A stretch of DNA of 51,468 nucleotides from Candidatus Poribacteria bacterium. GTDB lineage: Bacteria; Poribacteria; WGA-4E; WGA-3G. This document shows, piece by piece, positions 40,588-49,440 of this stretch. The stretch is taken from the NCBI GenBank assembly GCA_022821965.1, contig JAJECN010000019.1, positions 1-51,468 on the forward strand, in the 5' to 3' direction. The translations under genes were made by a program, and so were the position numbers. The notes beneath the pieces were generated by a model, which saw only the letters and a program-made list of their open reading frames with translations, was not told the origin of the DNA and did no database searches. The first letter of the stretch is position 1; every line of letters begins with the position of its first letter.

Positions 40588-43125
40588 CTACAAAGTTCCA
40601 CCTGAAGTTTTCGCAAAGTGAATGCTCGCTTGCACCAACTTATCCGGTTGAACTCCGGTAAACGTCAACCTATAGATCGGTTTGTCCCATTCATATTGAT
40701 AATCGCTGCCGTAAGTTGCCACGCTTGTTGGTAAGTAACCCTCTGGCACATGAATAAAGCAGGTACCATCAGCCTGTCTAAGCGGTTTGCAAACAAGCAG
40801 ATAATTTTCACCATGACTATCCCAACCCGCAGACAGAATTTCAACACCGCCTTGCGTATAATGCATATCCGTAGCGAGCAATTGCGGCACATCCTGTTCC
40901 TCACGGAAGCAGAGCAGTTTCGCAGAACGAGGCGGTATGTTCAACAAAGTCACGCCGTCTGAAACCTTTCCAAGATATTGACGCATCCAGAAGTCATGGA
41001 CGAGGAACTCCTTGGATTCAGGCAATCCCAGTGCGCTCAATTGAAAATAAGCGTCCCCCTCCTGGTCATCCCAGTTGAAAACAGCGGCAAGATGCCACGT
41101 TTCACGAGGTGTTGAAACCGGTAGGCTCCATATTTTAGGGAAAGGTTCATCGTAAAGGTCTACGGGTGTAGCCGCTTCACCGATGAGTGGGAAGATTTTT
41201 GCCAAGTATGCAGCGCGCGACGAAGTGAGTGTCGAGAGTTGATCGGCGCAGAAGACTGTCCCACCACTCAATGCAGCCGCTGTTATTTCCACGATTGCCT
41301 CGTTGATAGGTCGGGGTTCATCAACGGCAACCTCACCGAACACATGTCCCCAGAGAACGTTATGCTCCCTTATATGTGCCGCATACCGACTCAGACGATG
41401 CTTGGTGCCACGCTGATGATGCCAAGGGTCGCTCGCACGGTTGGAAACCGCACCGGCAGTGGAAATCGAAGGACTGAGGACGGGGGCACTGACACCAATA
41501 CTACCGATACACGGACCCGGAACAGCATTGTACCCTGCAAGCAAAACGTCCTCTTTGAAAAAAGGTGACCTTTCCGAGCGTGCATCATCAATCGCATCCC
41601 TGATTAACTCCCCAGCGAGCCGATAAAGCTGCACTGAAGTTAGGCTACTGTCGTGCCAACGCAAGTTGTGGGAAGCGTTCGTGAGTCCTGTTGTATAAGG
41701 CGTGAAATCTGCGTTGATGAGTGAATACCCACATCCGTTGACGATCTGTTTAATCTGTCCACGAATGCGCGATTGTACCTCTGGGTGCGAAACGTCTAAG
41801 AGGGCAACCTCTTTGCCACTCTCTGGCAGATGGACTGTGGCAGGCTTGTAACTATTACGCACCGACAAACCACGAGAATTTCCTTTTCCACGACGAGACG
41901 TGGTCTGTTCCTGTATACAATAGTTTGGATGGCTCTTTAGAAGTTCCGAATCAAGTGCAACACAGAATGGATTAAAACGGATGCCCGCCTTAAAACCCTT
42001 TGCCCGGATTTGATTGGCAACAACTTGGATACTCTCACCATTTTGTAGCACCGAAGCCTCTGAACTTGACGTAACACTTCCCAACTCTGATTCGGACACC
42101 GCATCCAATTGGATATAATCGATACCGCCAGTGTAACTTGGCTGAAACAGCGGATTCTCGGCGAGGGCATCCGTTTGGGTTAAAATGGCGTTCGTGTCAA
42201 GGGATTCTTGTGTATCGGAAAGCGTCCACGCAATAATTGGTTTACGACATGCCGGTCCGGTCTGAGACCCTTGCCCGACGTTCCGCGCCACCAACTCAGT
42301 ATAATGTTTATAGGCTTCTGTAGCCCCCTCTGTAAAGTTGATATAGGCAGTTTCGGAGGTGATTTCTTCACCGGAGGCGCACTGGTGTTCACACTGATGA
42401 TAAAGTGCCCACGGGTTAACACCGGATGCCGATGATTTTTTACGCTGCCCTTGCGAGCCGCGCCCTCTATTGCCGTCTTGACATCCAACCTGAACTCGGG
42501 GCCACCATTTCTCAGTCGTCAGGAAACCGAAGACGAGTGCCTTACCACTCTTTGTATCGTGAAGGATACCATCGTGACTGGGATGCATAGCATCGGTCTC
42601 ACTCAGTAGAAACCCTTCATACAACCTTTTACTGACACCCGGAGAAACAGGGGGCATGTTGATAAAGAGATGATAATCTGACGTGCGGTCTCCGAGCAGC
42701 ACAGCCCCACGGTTCCCTGAAACACCAAGCACCGTCATGCTGTCCAGTTGCAACGGTTCCGATTTTAGGTTTTCAACACCAACCTTCAGATGAACAGAAG
42801 GGTGATCGGCATAGCAATTGAGGTAGGTGTTTATCCGAATCCCTTTACCTGTCGTCTCGTGCGAGAAGCGGATCTGGTGATAATCACCGAAAACATCTGT
42901 CTTGGGGAGCTCGGTGATAAATTCGCGGGTACCAGCGTCTTCAGTTTTGACGACGCTCCCATCTTTAAGCGTTATCTGGGCACTCCCGTCCCGGATAATT
43001 GTGGCACCGCCCTCATCAATGTAATCCCATGTTCCTTTTGAAAGGTTAAATTTAATCTCATATTTACTGTGGTTTATCACGGCGAGATTCCCCTGCCGTG
43101 AGACTGCTATATCATCTGCTCTCAT
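40588..43125 (-). CDS. GH36-like alpha-galactosidase superfamily protein
   Basis: 845 residues with the plan of melibiase-like enzymes: an N-terminal beta-sandwich (about 1-290), a TIM-barrel region (about 300-650) with IDYIQLDAVSESE, and a C-terminal beta domain. LINADFTPYTTG holds an Asp-Phe that may be the nucleophile position, and SDPWHH lies in the later acid/base region. There is no signal peptide, so it is probably cytoplasmic. The substrate is unknown. It lies between a bicupin gene and the UDG gene. A function in alpha-galactoside breakdown is inferred from fold only. Confidence 0.7.
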   Translation of the reverse strand: MRADDIAVSRQGNLAVINHSKYEIKFNLSKGTWDYIDEGGATIIRDGSAQITLKDGSVVKTEDAGTREFITELPKTDVFGDYHQIRFSHETTGKGIRINTYLNCYADHPSVHLKVGVENLKSEPLQLDSMTVLGVSGNRGAVLLGDRTSDYHLFINMPPVSPGVSKRLYEGFLLSETDAMHPSHDGILHDTKSGKALVFGFLTTEKWWPRVQVGCQDGNRGRGSQGQRKKSSASGVNPWALYHQCEHQCASGEEITSETAYINFTEGATEAYKHYTELVARNVGQGSQTGPACRKPIIAWTLSDTQESLDTNAILTQTDALAENPLFQPSYTGGIDYIQLDAVSESELGSVTSSSEASVLQNGESIQVVANQIRAKGFKAGIRFNPFCVALDSELLKSHPNYCIQEQTTSRRGKGNSRGLSVRNSYKPATVHLPESGKEVALLDVSHPEVQSRIRGQIKQIVNGCGYSLINADFTPYTTGLTNASHNLRWHDSSLTSVQLYRLAGELIRDAIDDARSERSPFFKEDVLLAGYNAVPGPCIGSIGVSAPVLSPSISTAGAVSNRASDPWHHQRGTKHRLSRYAAHIREHNVLWGHVFGEVAVDEPRPINEAIVEITAAALSGGTVFCADQLSTLTSSRAAYLAKIFPLIGEAATPVDLYDEPFPKIWSLPVSTPRETWHLAAVFNWDDQEGDAYFQLSALGLPESKEFLVHDFWMRQYLGKVSDGVTLLNIPPRSAKLLCFREEQDVPQLLATDMHYTQGGVEILSAGWDSHGENYLLVCKPLRQADGTCFIHVPEGYLPTSVATYGSDYQYEWDKPIYRLTFTGVQPDKLVQASIHFAKTSGGTL

Positions 43126-43295
43126 CCATTGAATTTCCTTTTTTATCTTTGCGTAAAGAATCTGCCGTGCCTATTCGGAAGCCAAAATCTTGCCAGCCAT
43201 CCCCATAAACAGTTCGCTTCATCCCATATAAAAAGGGCGATAAAGACGACAAGCGAAACCTCCACCCCCTTAATAATATAGGAGTGCAAGTTTCG

Positions 43296-44030
43296 CTAAT
43301 GGAAAGGGGCAACCGCCCAACAAGATATGACCGCTGTCGGTTCATCCCCTGCTTGGGAAAGTGAGAAGGTGTCTCCCGGAGAAAGGAATAGGACATCATG
43401 TTGTTCCAATTCGCACGTCTCGCCAGTCCCAGTTGTCACGCCAGCACTTCCATCCTTTAGCACATAAATCGATTCACTCTCTATCGGTTCATGTGTAAAA
43501 CGCTCACCTTTGTTGAGGGAAATGTAATCCAAGGAGAGATGGACAGAGCCTTTTTTCGGTGAGACCACGCTTCGCCAATCGGTGGATTTCCCAAAAACGG
43601 GACCACTCCGCGCCATATTGATCACCTGAACGTTACTCCGATGTCCATCTTGGGGCGTGGGGGCTTCATCGGGCGTATCCCGTTCACCCCGGTAGAGTGC
43701 CATATCCGGCGGAGCCTGGAAACTAATTAGACGCGCCATATTGGGCGTTGTGTTTACCGTTCCGTGGACCTCCCCTGCCGGGACAAAAATGACATCGCCC
43801 GCAGCAATCGGCGTATAAACCTCCCCCTGTCGAATAGCCCCACCACCCTCCAAGACAACAATCGCGTCTTCAGAAGCATCGTGGTAATGCTGTGTAAATT
43901 CTTGACCGGGGGCGTGAATACCATGGTTCAGCGTCAACTGCTTGGAACCCATATCGGGATGCACAACACGCCAATTTTTACCTTTCCCCATTTGAAAGGG
44001 CGTTCCAGATTGCAGATTCAAGATTTTCAT
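43296..44030 (-). CDS. Bicupin protein
   Basis: 244 residues, two cupin barrels. The first has a full metal site (TQHYHDASEDAIVVLEG and PAGEVHGTVN: His, His, Glu, His). The second (GERFTHEPIESESIYVLKDG; SPGDTFSLSQ) lacks several ligands and is probably structural. Such proteins are often small-molecule dioxygenases or sugar-binding regulators. It precedes the GH36-like gene on the same strand. The 170-base spacer contains an imperfect hairpin (GCGAAACCTCCAC at 43252-43264 and GTGCAAGTTTCGC). Confidence 0.85.
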   Translation of the reverse strand: MKILNLQSGTPFQMGKGKNWRVVHPDMGSKQLTLNHGIHAPGQEFTQHYHDASEDAIVVLEGGGAIRQGEVYTPIAAGDVIFVPAGEVHGTVNTTPNMARLISFQAPPDMALYRGERDTPDEAPTPQDGHRSNVQVINMARSGPVFGKSTDWRSVVSPKKGSVHLSLDYISLNKGERFTHEPIESESIYVLKDGSAGVTTGTGETCELEQHDVLFLSPGDTFSLSQAGDEPTAVISCWAVAPFH

Positions 44031-44073
44031 TTTTTTCTTCAGTCCCTAAAGCACAATATGCCTTAACAATTCA

Positions 44074-44196
44074 TAGGACTTACGCATTTCCTCTTAAAGT
44101 CCCCTGATAAGGGGGATTTAGGGGGTTGAAAATACGGAAAATACCGCTTTTTTGCGTCCAAATGTCCAATATTTGCTCAGTTTGCGTAAGTCCTGA
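44074..44196. mobile_element. AGGACTTACGCA-family MITE, copy B
   Basis: A 123-base element with ends TAGGACTTACGCA and, inverted, TCAGGACTTACGCAAA. It carries an inner GTCCCC...GGGGGATTT fold. It lies five bases from the rsmD stop codon. Confidence 0.75.
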
Positions 44197-44200
44197 ATAC

Positions 44201-44797
44201 TTAAACGTCTACAGACTCTTTCTGATAAAACGACACAACCGTATCCCCGTAACGCGCTTGCCGACGCTGCCTCAAGCTCCCAACTGCGTCCGGTACAATG
44301 TACTGCTTCGCATGTTCAACAAGCAGAACACCACCAACGGGGAGTAACAAACCCTCAGCAAGCAATTCCAGGCAGTCCGTATACAGTCGCGAACCATTCA
44401 CGAAACCAACACCATACGGCGGATCAAAATAGATAACCTCAAACACAGCTGACCGCTTGCCGAGGTCCGAAATCCCTTTCACAACATCGCGACGGAGCAG
44501 ACAATGCCTCGCCTCGGATTCAGCAAGTAGCCCACATATACCGAGGTTTCGCTCTATAATTCCGATGCACCGCGCGTCACGTTCCAAAAAGGTGACATGT
44601 TTCGCACCACGGCTTAACGCTTCAATCCCCATACTTCCCGTACCAGCACAAAGGTCTAAGAAATTTGCACCAACAACCCGTTCCCGTAGGATACTAAAAA
44701 CCGACTCTTTAACCCGATCAGCAGTCGGACGGACGAGGCGATCCCCTTTAGGGGTAATCAACCGTCTGCCCTTGAATGTGCCAGCAATAACTCTCAT
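44201..44797 (-). CDS. rsmD: 16S rRNA (guanine(966)-N(2))-methyltransferase
   Basis: 198 residues. MRVIAGTFKGRRL and RPTADRVKESVFSIL are signature N-terminal segments. LDLCAGTGSMGIEALSRGA binds S-adenosylmethionine and FDPPYG is the catalytic DPPY-type motif. It methylates G966 of 16S rRNA. The last codons border a MITE. A GATAAC-type repeat lies immediately upstream, replacing a normal ribosome-binding site region. Confidence 0.95.
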   Translation of the reverse strand: MRVIAGTFKGRRLITPKGDRLVRPTADRVKESVFSILRERVVGANFLDLCAGTGSMGIEALSRGAKHVTFLERDARCIGIIERNLGICGLLAESEARHCLLRRDVVKGISDLGKRSAVFEVIYFDPPYGVGFVNGSRLYTDCLELLAEGLLLPVGGVLLVEHAKQYIVPDAVGSLRQRRQARYGDTVVSFYQKESVDV

Positions 44798-44804
44798 TTT
44801 TAGG

Positions 44805-44930
44805 GTTGTCAGTTTTCAGTTAAGAGGTTTTTCGGTAATAATTCACCTGTGCCCTGGAATATTCCAAACTGCGGTGGATCGTTACCAGAACCCTCTTTAA
44901 CTGATAACCGATCACTGACAACCGATAACT
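44805..44930. repeat. GATAAC-type hairpin element adjoining a TAG stop
   Basis: GTTGTCAGTTTTCAGTTAAG on the left is inverted relative to ACTGATAACCGATCACTG and ACCGATAACT on the right. On the minus strand the DUF1501 gene ends with TAG and runs directly into TTATCGG. Confidence 0.65.
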
Positions 44931-46233
44931 ATTTGAATAACTCTTCTATGACCGAGCCATCGTCAACAACCCGAATCGGACGACCAGATCGGGAATAGTT
45001 CTCTTCGGTACCGTCGATTCCAAGGGCAAAGCAGAGCGAGGCAAACAGATCGGGCACGCGGACAGCACCACTGACAACCTCAGTCCCATCTTCATTCGTA
45101 CTTCCGATGACCTGCCCACCGCGTGTACCACCGCCTGCAACGACCGCCGACCACCCCTCGGTATGATGGTCGCGCCCATCGTTGTCGTTAATCTTCGGCG
45201 TGCGCCCGAATTCACCCAGCCACAGCACAACAGTCTCCTCAAGAAGATCACGTTCAGCCAAATCTTTCAGGAGCATCGCGAATGCCGGGTCTACCATATC
45301 AAGGAGTTCTTCCGTCCGTTCAAAGTTGTTTTCATGCGTATCCCAGCCATCTATTGAAACCTCCACAAATTTGACCCCGGCTTCCACGAGTCGTCGTGCC
45401 ATCAAGCAGCCCTGACCGAACTTGTTCATACCATAAGCTTCGCGGATAGCGACGGGTTCCTCATTGAGATGAAACGCATCTATTTTTGGGGAGTTGATGA
45501 GCTGGTCGGCTTTCTTGTAAATTGCTTCATGTGCTTCCGTGCTGCGTCCAGTCCGTTTCGCAATGAAATCCGCCTCAATCGCCTTGAGCATTTTGAGACG
45601 TTCGCGAAAACGGTGTGTGTCCATCTGCGCAGGATAGGAGAGGTCCTCCACAGGACTCATCGGATCCTTGACGATAAACGGATCGTGCGTCGCACCGAGG
45701 AATCCACCGGAGTACGTCGGCGCATTGATATTAACACAACTCGGCAGATCGGAAGTGTCATCTTCAAGGTAGTAAGAGGTAAGTGAACCGAGGGTGGGAT
45801 GTCTGACCGCGCCGCCGGGGGCATAACCTGTATGCAGCAAATAGCGTGCGCGTTCATGGTTTCCTTCACGCGAGACCATCGATCGGATGATGGAGAGATG
45901 ATGCGCCTGCTCCGCGACATTTGGGAGGTGTTCCGAAATCTTTATGCCTTTAGCACTCGTCGGAATCGCTGCAAAGGGACCGCCATTTTCGGTGCCGGGC
46001 TTCGGATCAAAAGTGTCTAATTGACTCGCGCCACCGCTCATGAACAGCACAATGCAATTTTTGGCGCGCGGCACAACATCCTCAAGCTGCGCAAGCCCCA
46101 TCGAACTAAAATGCTGCATCGCAACGAGCCCCAGAAAACTGCCGACACTGCTTTTGAAAAACCCACGCCGTGAGATTTCTTTGTGCCACAATTCCGGGGT
46201 ATCGTACTCCGGCACCCACAATTTCGCGTCCAT
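44929..46233 (-). CDS. DUF1501 family protein, Tat-exported
   Basis: 434 residues. A twin-arginine signal ISRRGFFKSSVGSF near the N-terminus is followed by the alkaline-phosphatase-like fold of DUF1501 (IVLFMSGGASQLDTFDPKPG; DGWDTHENN; LGEFGRTPKIND; GRDHHTEGWSAVVAGGG). This family is greatly expanded in Planctomycetes and Poribacteria and is thought to be a sulfatase relative without proven activity; the sulfatase Cys is not seen. ATG 46233 has AAGGAGG seven bases upstream, better than the GTG two codons earlier. Confidence 0.93.
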   Translation of the reverse strand: MDAKLWVPEYDTPELWHKEISRRGFFKSSVGSFLGLVAMQHFSSMGLAQLEDVVPRAKNCIVLFMSGGASQLDTFDPKPGTENGGPFAAIPTSAKGIKISEHLPNVAEQAHHLSIIRSMVSREGNHERARYLLHTGYAPGGAVRHPTLGSLTSYYLEDDTSDLPSCVNINAPTYSGGFLGATHDPFIVKDPMSPVEDLSYPAQMDTHRFRERLKMLKAIEADFIAKRTGRSTEAHEAIYKKADQLINSPKIDAFHLNEEPVAIREAYGMNKFGQGCLMARRLVEAGVKFVEVSIDGWDTHENNFERTEELLDMVDPAFAMLLKDLAERDLLEETVVLWLGEFGRTPKINDNDGRDHHTEGWSAVVAGGGTRGGQVIGSTNEDGTEVVSGAVRVPDLFASLCFALGIDGTEENYSRSGRPIRVVDDGSVIEELFK

Positions 46234-46401
46234 CTCCACCCTCCTTAATTCTTCATTCCTATCATTTTAACATGTTCGCGTCTTTTAAACAAGGACAAAA
46301 TTTCAGAGGATTTTTCAACCTTTATCTCCTGAAACGGAGCAGAACGGAAGGGTGGAAAATAGGAAGAAGGAATTTTCCGCCTGTCATAATGTAAACATCA
46401 C

Positions 46402-47397
46402 CTAAAAACCATATCTGTTCAATTTCCTTTGTAACGTCCGTATGCCAATCCCCAACATATTTGCGGTTTTTGTCCGGTTCCCATCAAGCCATGCTAAAGT
46501 TTTACAGATGAACGTTTCTTCCACCGCCTCAAGCGTCGTGCCGAAAGGAAAACTCATCTCTTGTTCATTTTCAGATGTAAGTAGTTCTTTGAGGGAATTC
46601 ACGGGTCGTTTCTGACACATCCGAATCTCCTCGGGTAGATGTTCTGGTAACAGAATCTCCCCTTTGGCAAAGCAAGATGCCCTTTCAATAGCGTTTTCCA
46701 ACTCCCGGACATTCCCGGGCCAAGAGTAACTTTTGAGGAGAGCCAACGTACTCGGTGCTATCTCGGAAACTCCCGAGGCACAGGACAAGCGATGTTTCTC
46801 AAGGAAGTAGACTACTAAATCCTCAATATCCTCCAGCCGTTCTGATAGCGTCGGTAGAGAGACAGATGCCATATTCAACCGATAATAAAGGTCTTCACGA
46901 AACAATCCATCTTTAACGGCTTGTGCCAGATCTCGGTTGGTAGCCGCTACGATTCGGACATCCATCGCAATTAGTTTCTCACCACCAACGCGTTCAATCT
47001 CACCCGTCTCAATCGCCCTTAACAACTTTGGTTGCATAGAAAGCGGCATCTCCGTGATTTCATCAAGGAACAGTGTTCCCTTGTGCGCTCTTTCAAACCT
47101 ACCAATATGACGTGTGTTCGCACTCGTGAACGCGCCTTTCTCGTGTCCGAACAGTTCACTCTCCAATAAGTTCTCCTGTATTGCTGCACAATTGACAGAA
47201 ACCATCTCTCCCGACCTGCCACTATTTTCGTGAAGAGCACGCGCGATCAAGTCTTTACCGGTTCCCGTTTCGCCATAAACCACAACTCTCAACGGTGTAT
47301 CCGCAAGATTCTCAATTTGTTGCAGAACGTCAAAAATTTGAGAACTCTTCCCGATGATTTCTCTGTAATCCCCACGCAAACTATCCCCTGTCAACAT
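46402..47397 (-). CDS. Sigma-54-dependent activator, AAA+ plus Fis-type HTH, no sensor domain
   Basis: 331 residues from ATG 47397, which has GGAGG ten bases ahead. The AAA+ domain shows GETGTGKDLIARA (Walker A), GAFTSA in place of GAFTGA, and GTLFLDEITEM (Walker B), then an Arg-finger region (FREDLYYRLN). The end TANMLGIGIRTLQRKLNRYG is a Fis-type helix-turn-helix. The open frame extends to GTG 47538 inside a MITE terminal repeat, so an original receiver domain may have been cut off. Alternatively it is a PspF-like stand-alone activator. Targets are unknown; no -24/-12 promoter was identified nearby. Confidence 0.85.
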   Translation of the reverse strand: MLTGDSLRGDYREIIGKSSQIFDVLQQIENLADTPLRVVVYGETGTGKDLIARALHENSGRSGEMVSVNCAAIQENLLESELFGHEKGAFTSANTRHIGRFERAHKGTLFLDEITEMPLSMQPKLLRAIETGEIERVGGEKLIAMDVRIVAATNRDLAQAVKDGLFREDLYYRLNMASVSLPTLSERLEDIEDLVVYFLEKHRLSCASGVSEIAPSTLALLKSYSWPGNVRELENAIERASCFAKGEILLPEHLPEEIRMCQKRPVNSLKELLTSENEQEMSFPFGTTLEAVEETFICKTLAWLDGNRTKTANMLGIGIRTLQRKLNRYGF

Positions 47398-47524
47398 AAT
47401 TTGAGATCCTCCCTCTTGTATAACTGCTGGCACCTTTTCCTCAACACGCCTATGTAGGAGAGTTTCTAACCTCAATTGAGACCGGAAAACCTCAGAACTA
47501 ACCGAAAATAATGGTCCCTCCGTG

Positions 47525-47643
47525 TAGGACTTACGCACTTCTAAAGTTCCCTATCCGTGATAAGCGGATATGGGTTAGAAACACAAGTATAACGACTTTT
47601 TCAGGAAAAATATATCTTGTCTGCTCAATTTGCGTAAATCCTA
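47525..47643. mobile_element. AGGACTTACGCA-family MITE, copy C
   Basis: A 119-base element with ends TAGGACTTACGCA and, inverted, TAGGATTTACGCAAA. Its left end supplies the GTG and first codons of the longest open frame of the sigma-54 activator. An in-frame TAG lies five codons further up. Confidence 0.75.
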
Positions 47644-47786
47644 TGGAAATCGAACGGTACTTGTCAAATGGATATAATCCGTTCATTAACCATTCTAAAG
47701 TTTGGACAATCTTAAGAATTCTCGCGCCATACGTTGGTATCTATTGAAACACCTTAGAGAATCGATAAGATTTTTTACAAACATCG

Positions 47787-47851
47787 CCCCGCTGGGGCTA
47801 ACGTCCGGGGGGCTGCGTGCCTATCTATAGACATTCCACCCCGCTGGGGCT
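47787..47851. repeat. CCCCGCTGGGGCT direct repeat pair
   Basis: Two copies of the palindromic 13-mer at 47787-47799 and 47839-47851, 52 bases apart, enclose a GC-rich spacer. No gene is seen between 47644 and 48028 apart from this. Confidence 0.55.
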
Positions 47852-48028
47852 GCATTCTTTTACGCTTGAAATCTTTTTTCTCTGAGTTGGAACTCCGTGC
47901 CGAACTTAGAGAAAAATCGGAAGTGCCGTGAAATGCCCTGAAACCGACAAGTATTGTCTAAACCTTAGTATAGTTATAATAGGACAATTCTAAATATTAT
48001 TCAATAAAAATCTGTATCTAACCAAAAA

Positions 48029-48588
48029 TTATAGTAAAGCCTATAATTTCCTAAAGTTTGGACAATTTATGTCGCGTGTGAGTTGAATGTTCAAGGAACT
48101 ATATATGTTTCCGCGAGTCACGTACGAAGAATAAACTCAGAGAAAAACGCCCCTTGATGTAGGTTGGATTCAACGGAACTACATGAATAGAGGACCGCAC
48201 CCGAGAGACAGCCAAAACACAAGTTCCCTGAGATACCCCTAAAAATGTAGTGAAACCTAACTTCATATCTATCAGACATCCCACCCCATAAGGCGGAAAC
48301 GTGTTGGATTTCACTTCGGACTTGGCACGGGGACAGATTCTATTCAAATAGGGTTTTCTTGGTTTTCGCTATAGCCTCTGTTTTATATCCGTTCAACCCA
48401 ACCTACAATCCTATCTTTTCGGATATTAATAGAAATCGCAGATGTCGCGCGAACTTCTTAAAATTGTCTTATAGTAGAATCCGAAAATATGTTTACAGTC
48501 CGGCTGGGAACAAATCCTCACCGCCGCTGGCGAGGATTGTATCCTTGCCCTTGTGGTGGTGTATAAATAATTACGGGCTTTACTATAA
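48029..48588. mobile_element. 560-base composite with TTATAGTAAAGCC inverted ends
   Basis: Ends at 48029-48048 and, inverted, 48588-48569 match at 18 of 20 positions. No transposase frame is inside. A TGTAGGTTGGGT-family element (48158-48407) and a GGCGAGGAT palindrome (48513-48554) lie within it, suggesting successive nested insertions. Confidence 0.55.
48158..48407. mobile_element. MITE-like element, TGTAGGTTGGGT family, copy 2
   Basis: A 250-base element with ends TGTAGGTTGGATTCAACGG and, inverted at 48407-48389, TGTAGGTTGGGTTGAACGG. Inner words GTGAAACCTAACTTCAT and GTTGGATTTCACT match copy 1 at 4182-4423 in position and order. Confidence 0.7.
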
Positions 48589-48639
48589 GATGTCACGAAT
48601 TGCGAAGTCCTAATTAAAAATGGAAAGGTAAAGTAAAAA

Positions 48640-48950
48640 TTGACTGGTTTTCAAAAAATATTGCCCCAACTTTATCTTTTTGAAGAGGATAGTGTTTCTT
48701 ATGCTGCCGATCTTGAAAAAGCGCGCGTCGTCAACTCTCACCTGTGATGCTGGATATCCTGAAACTCACAGAAACGCAGACGGATGATGCGATTGTTGAG
48801 ACCCTGAAAGCCTCTTATCAAAAGGACGACATCTCTGAGGCGTTTGAAAAATGCGCGGCACTTGAGTTAATAATGAAATGTCAACAAAACCTAAAGTTCG
48901 CTCCTTACGAGAAGAGAACCTCAATTTCAAGAATAAAAGGTTGCTGTTGA
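48640..48950 (+). pseudogene. Frameshifted fragment, possibly the N-terminus of a radical-SAM peptide maturase
   Basis: From TTG 48640 a frame reads TGFQKILPQLYLFEEDSVSY...VVNSHL then stops at a TGA. The next frame, from GTG 48744, continues the same kind of protein (VMLDILKLTETQTDDAIVET) and ends at 48950. Joined across the shift, the fragment has the look of the wing-helix leader segment of radical-SAM/SPASM maturases (a strand pair, then helix with DDI...AFEK). No radical-SAM domain follows. The shift and truncation make it a remnant. The family guess is weak. Confidence 0.3.
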
Positions 48951-49440
48951 ACTAAAATGGTGGTGAATGTAAGAAGAGGAAGGTGTATACAAAACAAGGG
49001 CGAAGACTCCCCGCCCATGATCTTCAACTTGGTGTGTAGGTTGGATTAAATAGAAATTATGGTATGGAAAAGCACCTATTAGTCTGTCCAGTCTAAAATT
49101 GGGAGTAACCCGGTTCGTGGTAGAGCAATTCATTGCCCGTTTCTGACCGGCGGACGTGAGATAAATCGCACGACTATGAACTAATCTATCTACAATTTGA
49201 ACGCGGATAGACCAATAGGTTAGGGCGCGATACACAACTGCGCCCAATAAATACTGGTTTTAAGAAGTCAACGAGTCTGCATCAAGACTAAGTGTTTTTC
49301 GTATTCCTCATTGAGAGCCTCATTTTCTCTACTCTGGGATCTTCTTCAAAAGTGAAGGTAAGAAAATTGGCAGCACCATGTTCAGAAAGCATCTCTTTAA
49401 AGGTAATTTCTGATTCCTCCATTGGTTCTGCTTAGTCATC
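48951..49440. other. Repeat-rich intergenic region
   Basis: It holds a solo TGTAGGTTGGAT end at 49035 and a hairpin GGGCGC...GCGCCC at 49223-49245. The short frames present have no ribosome-binding site or recognisable product. No gene is seen. Confidence 0.5.

Noticed and set aside
48359-48613. An 84-codon plus-strand frame within the 560-base composite
   Set aside because: It crosses element ends and a palindrome, lacks a ribosome-binding site and has no recognisable product.
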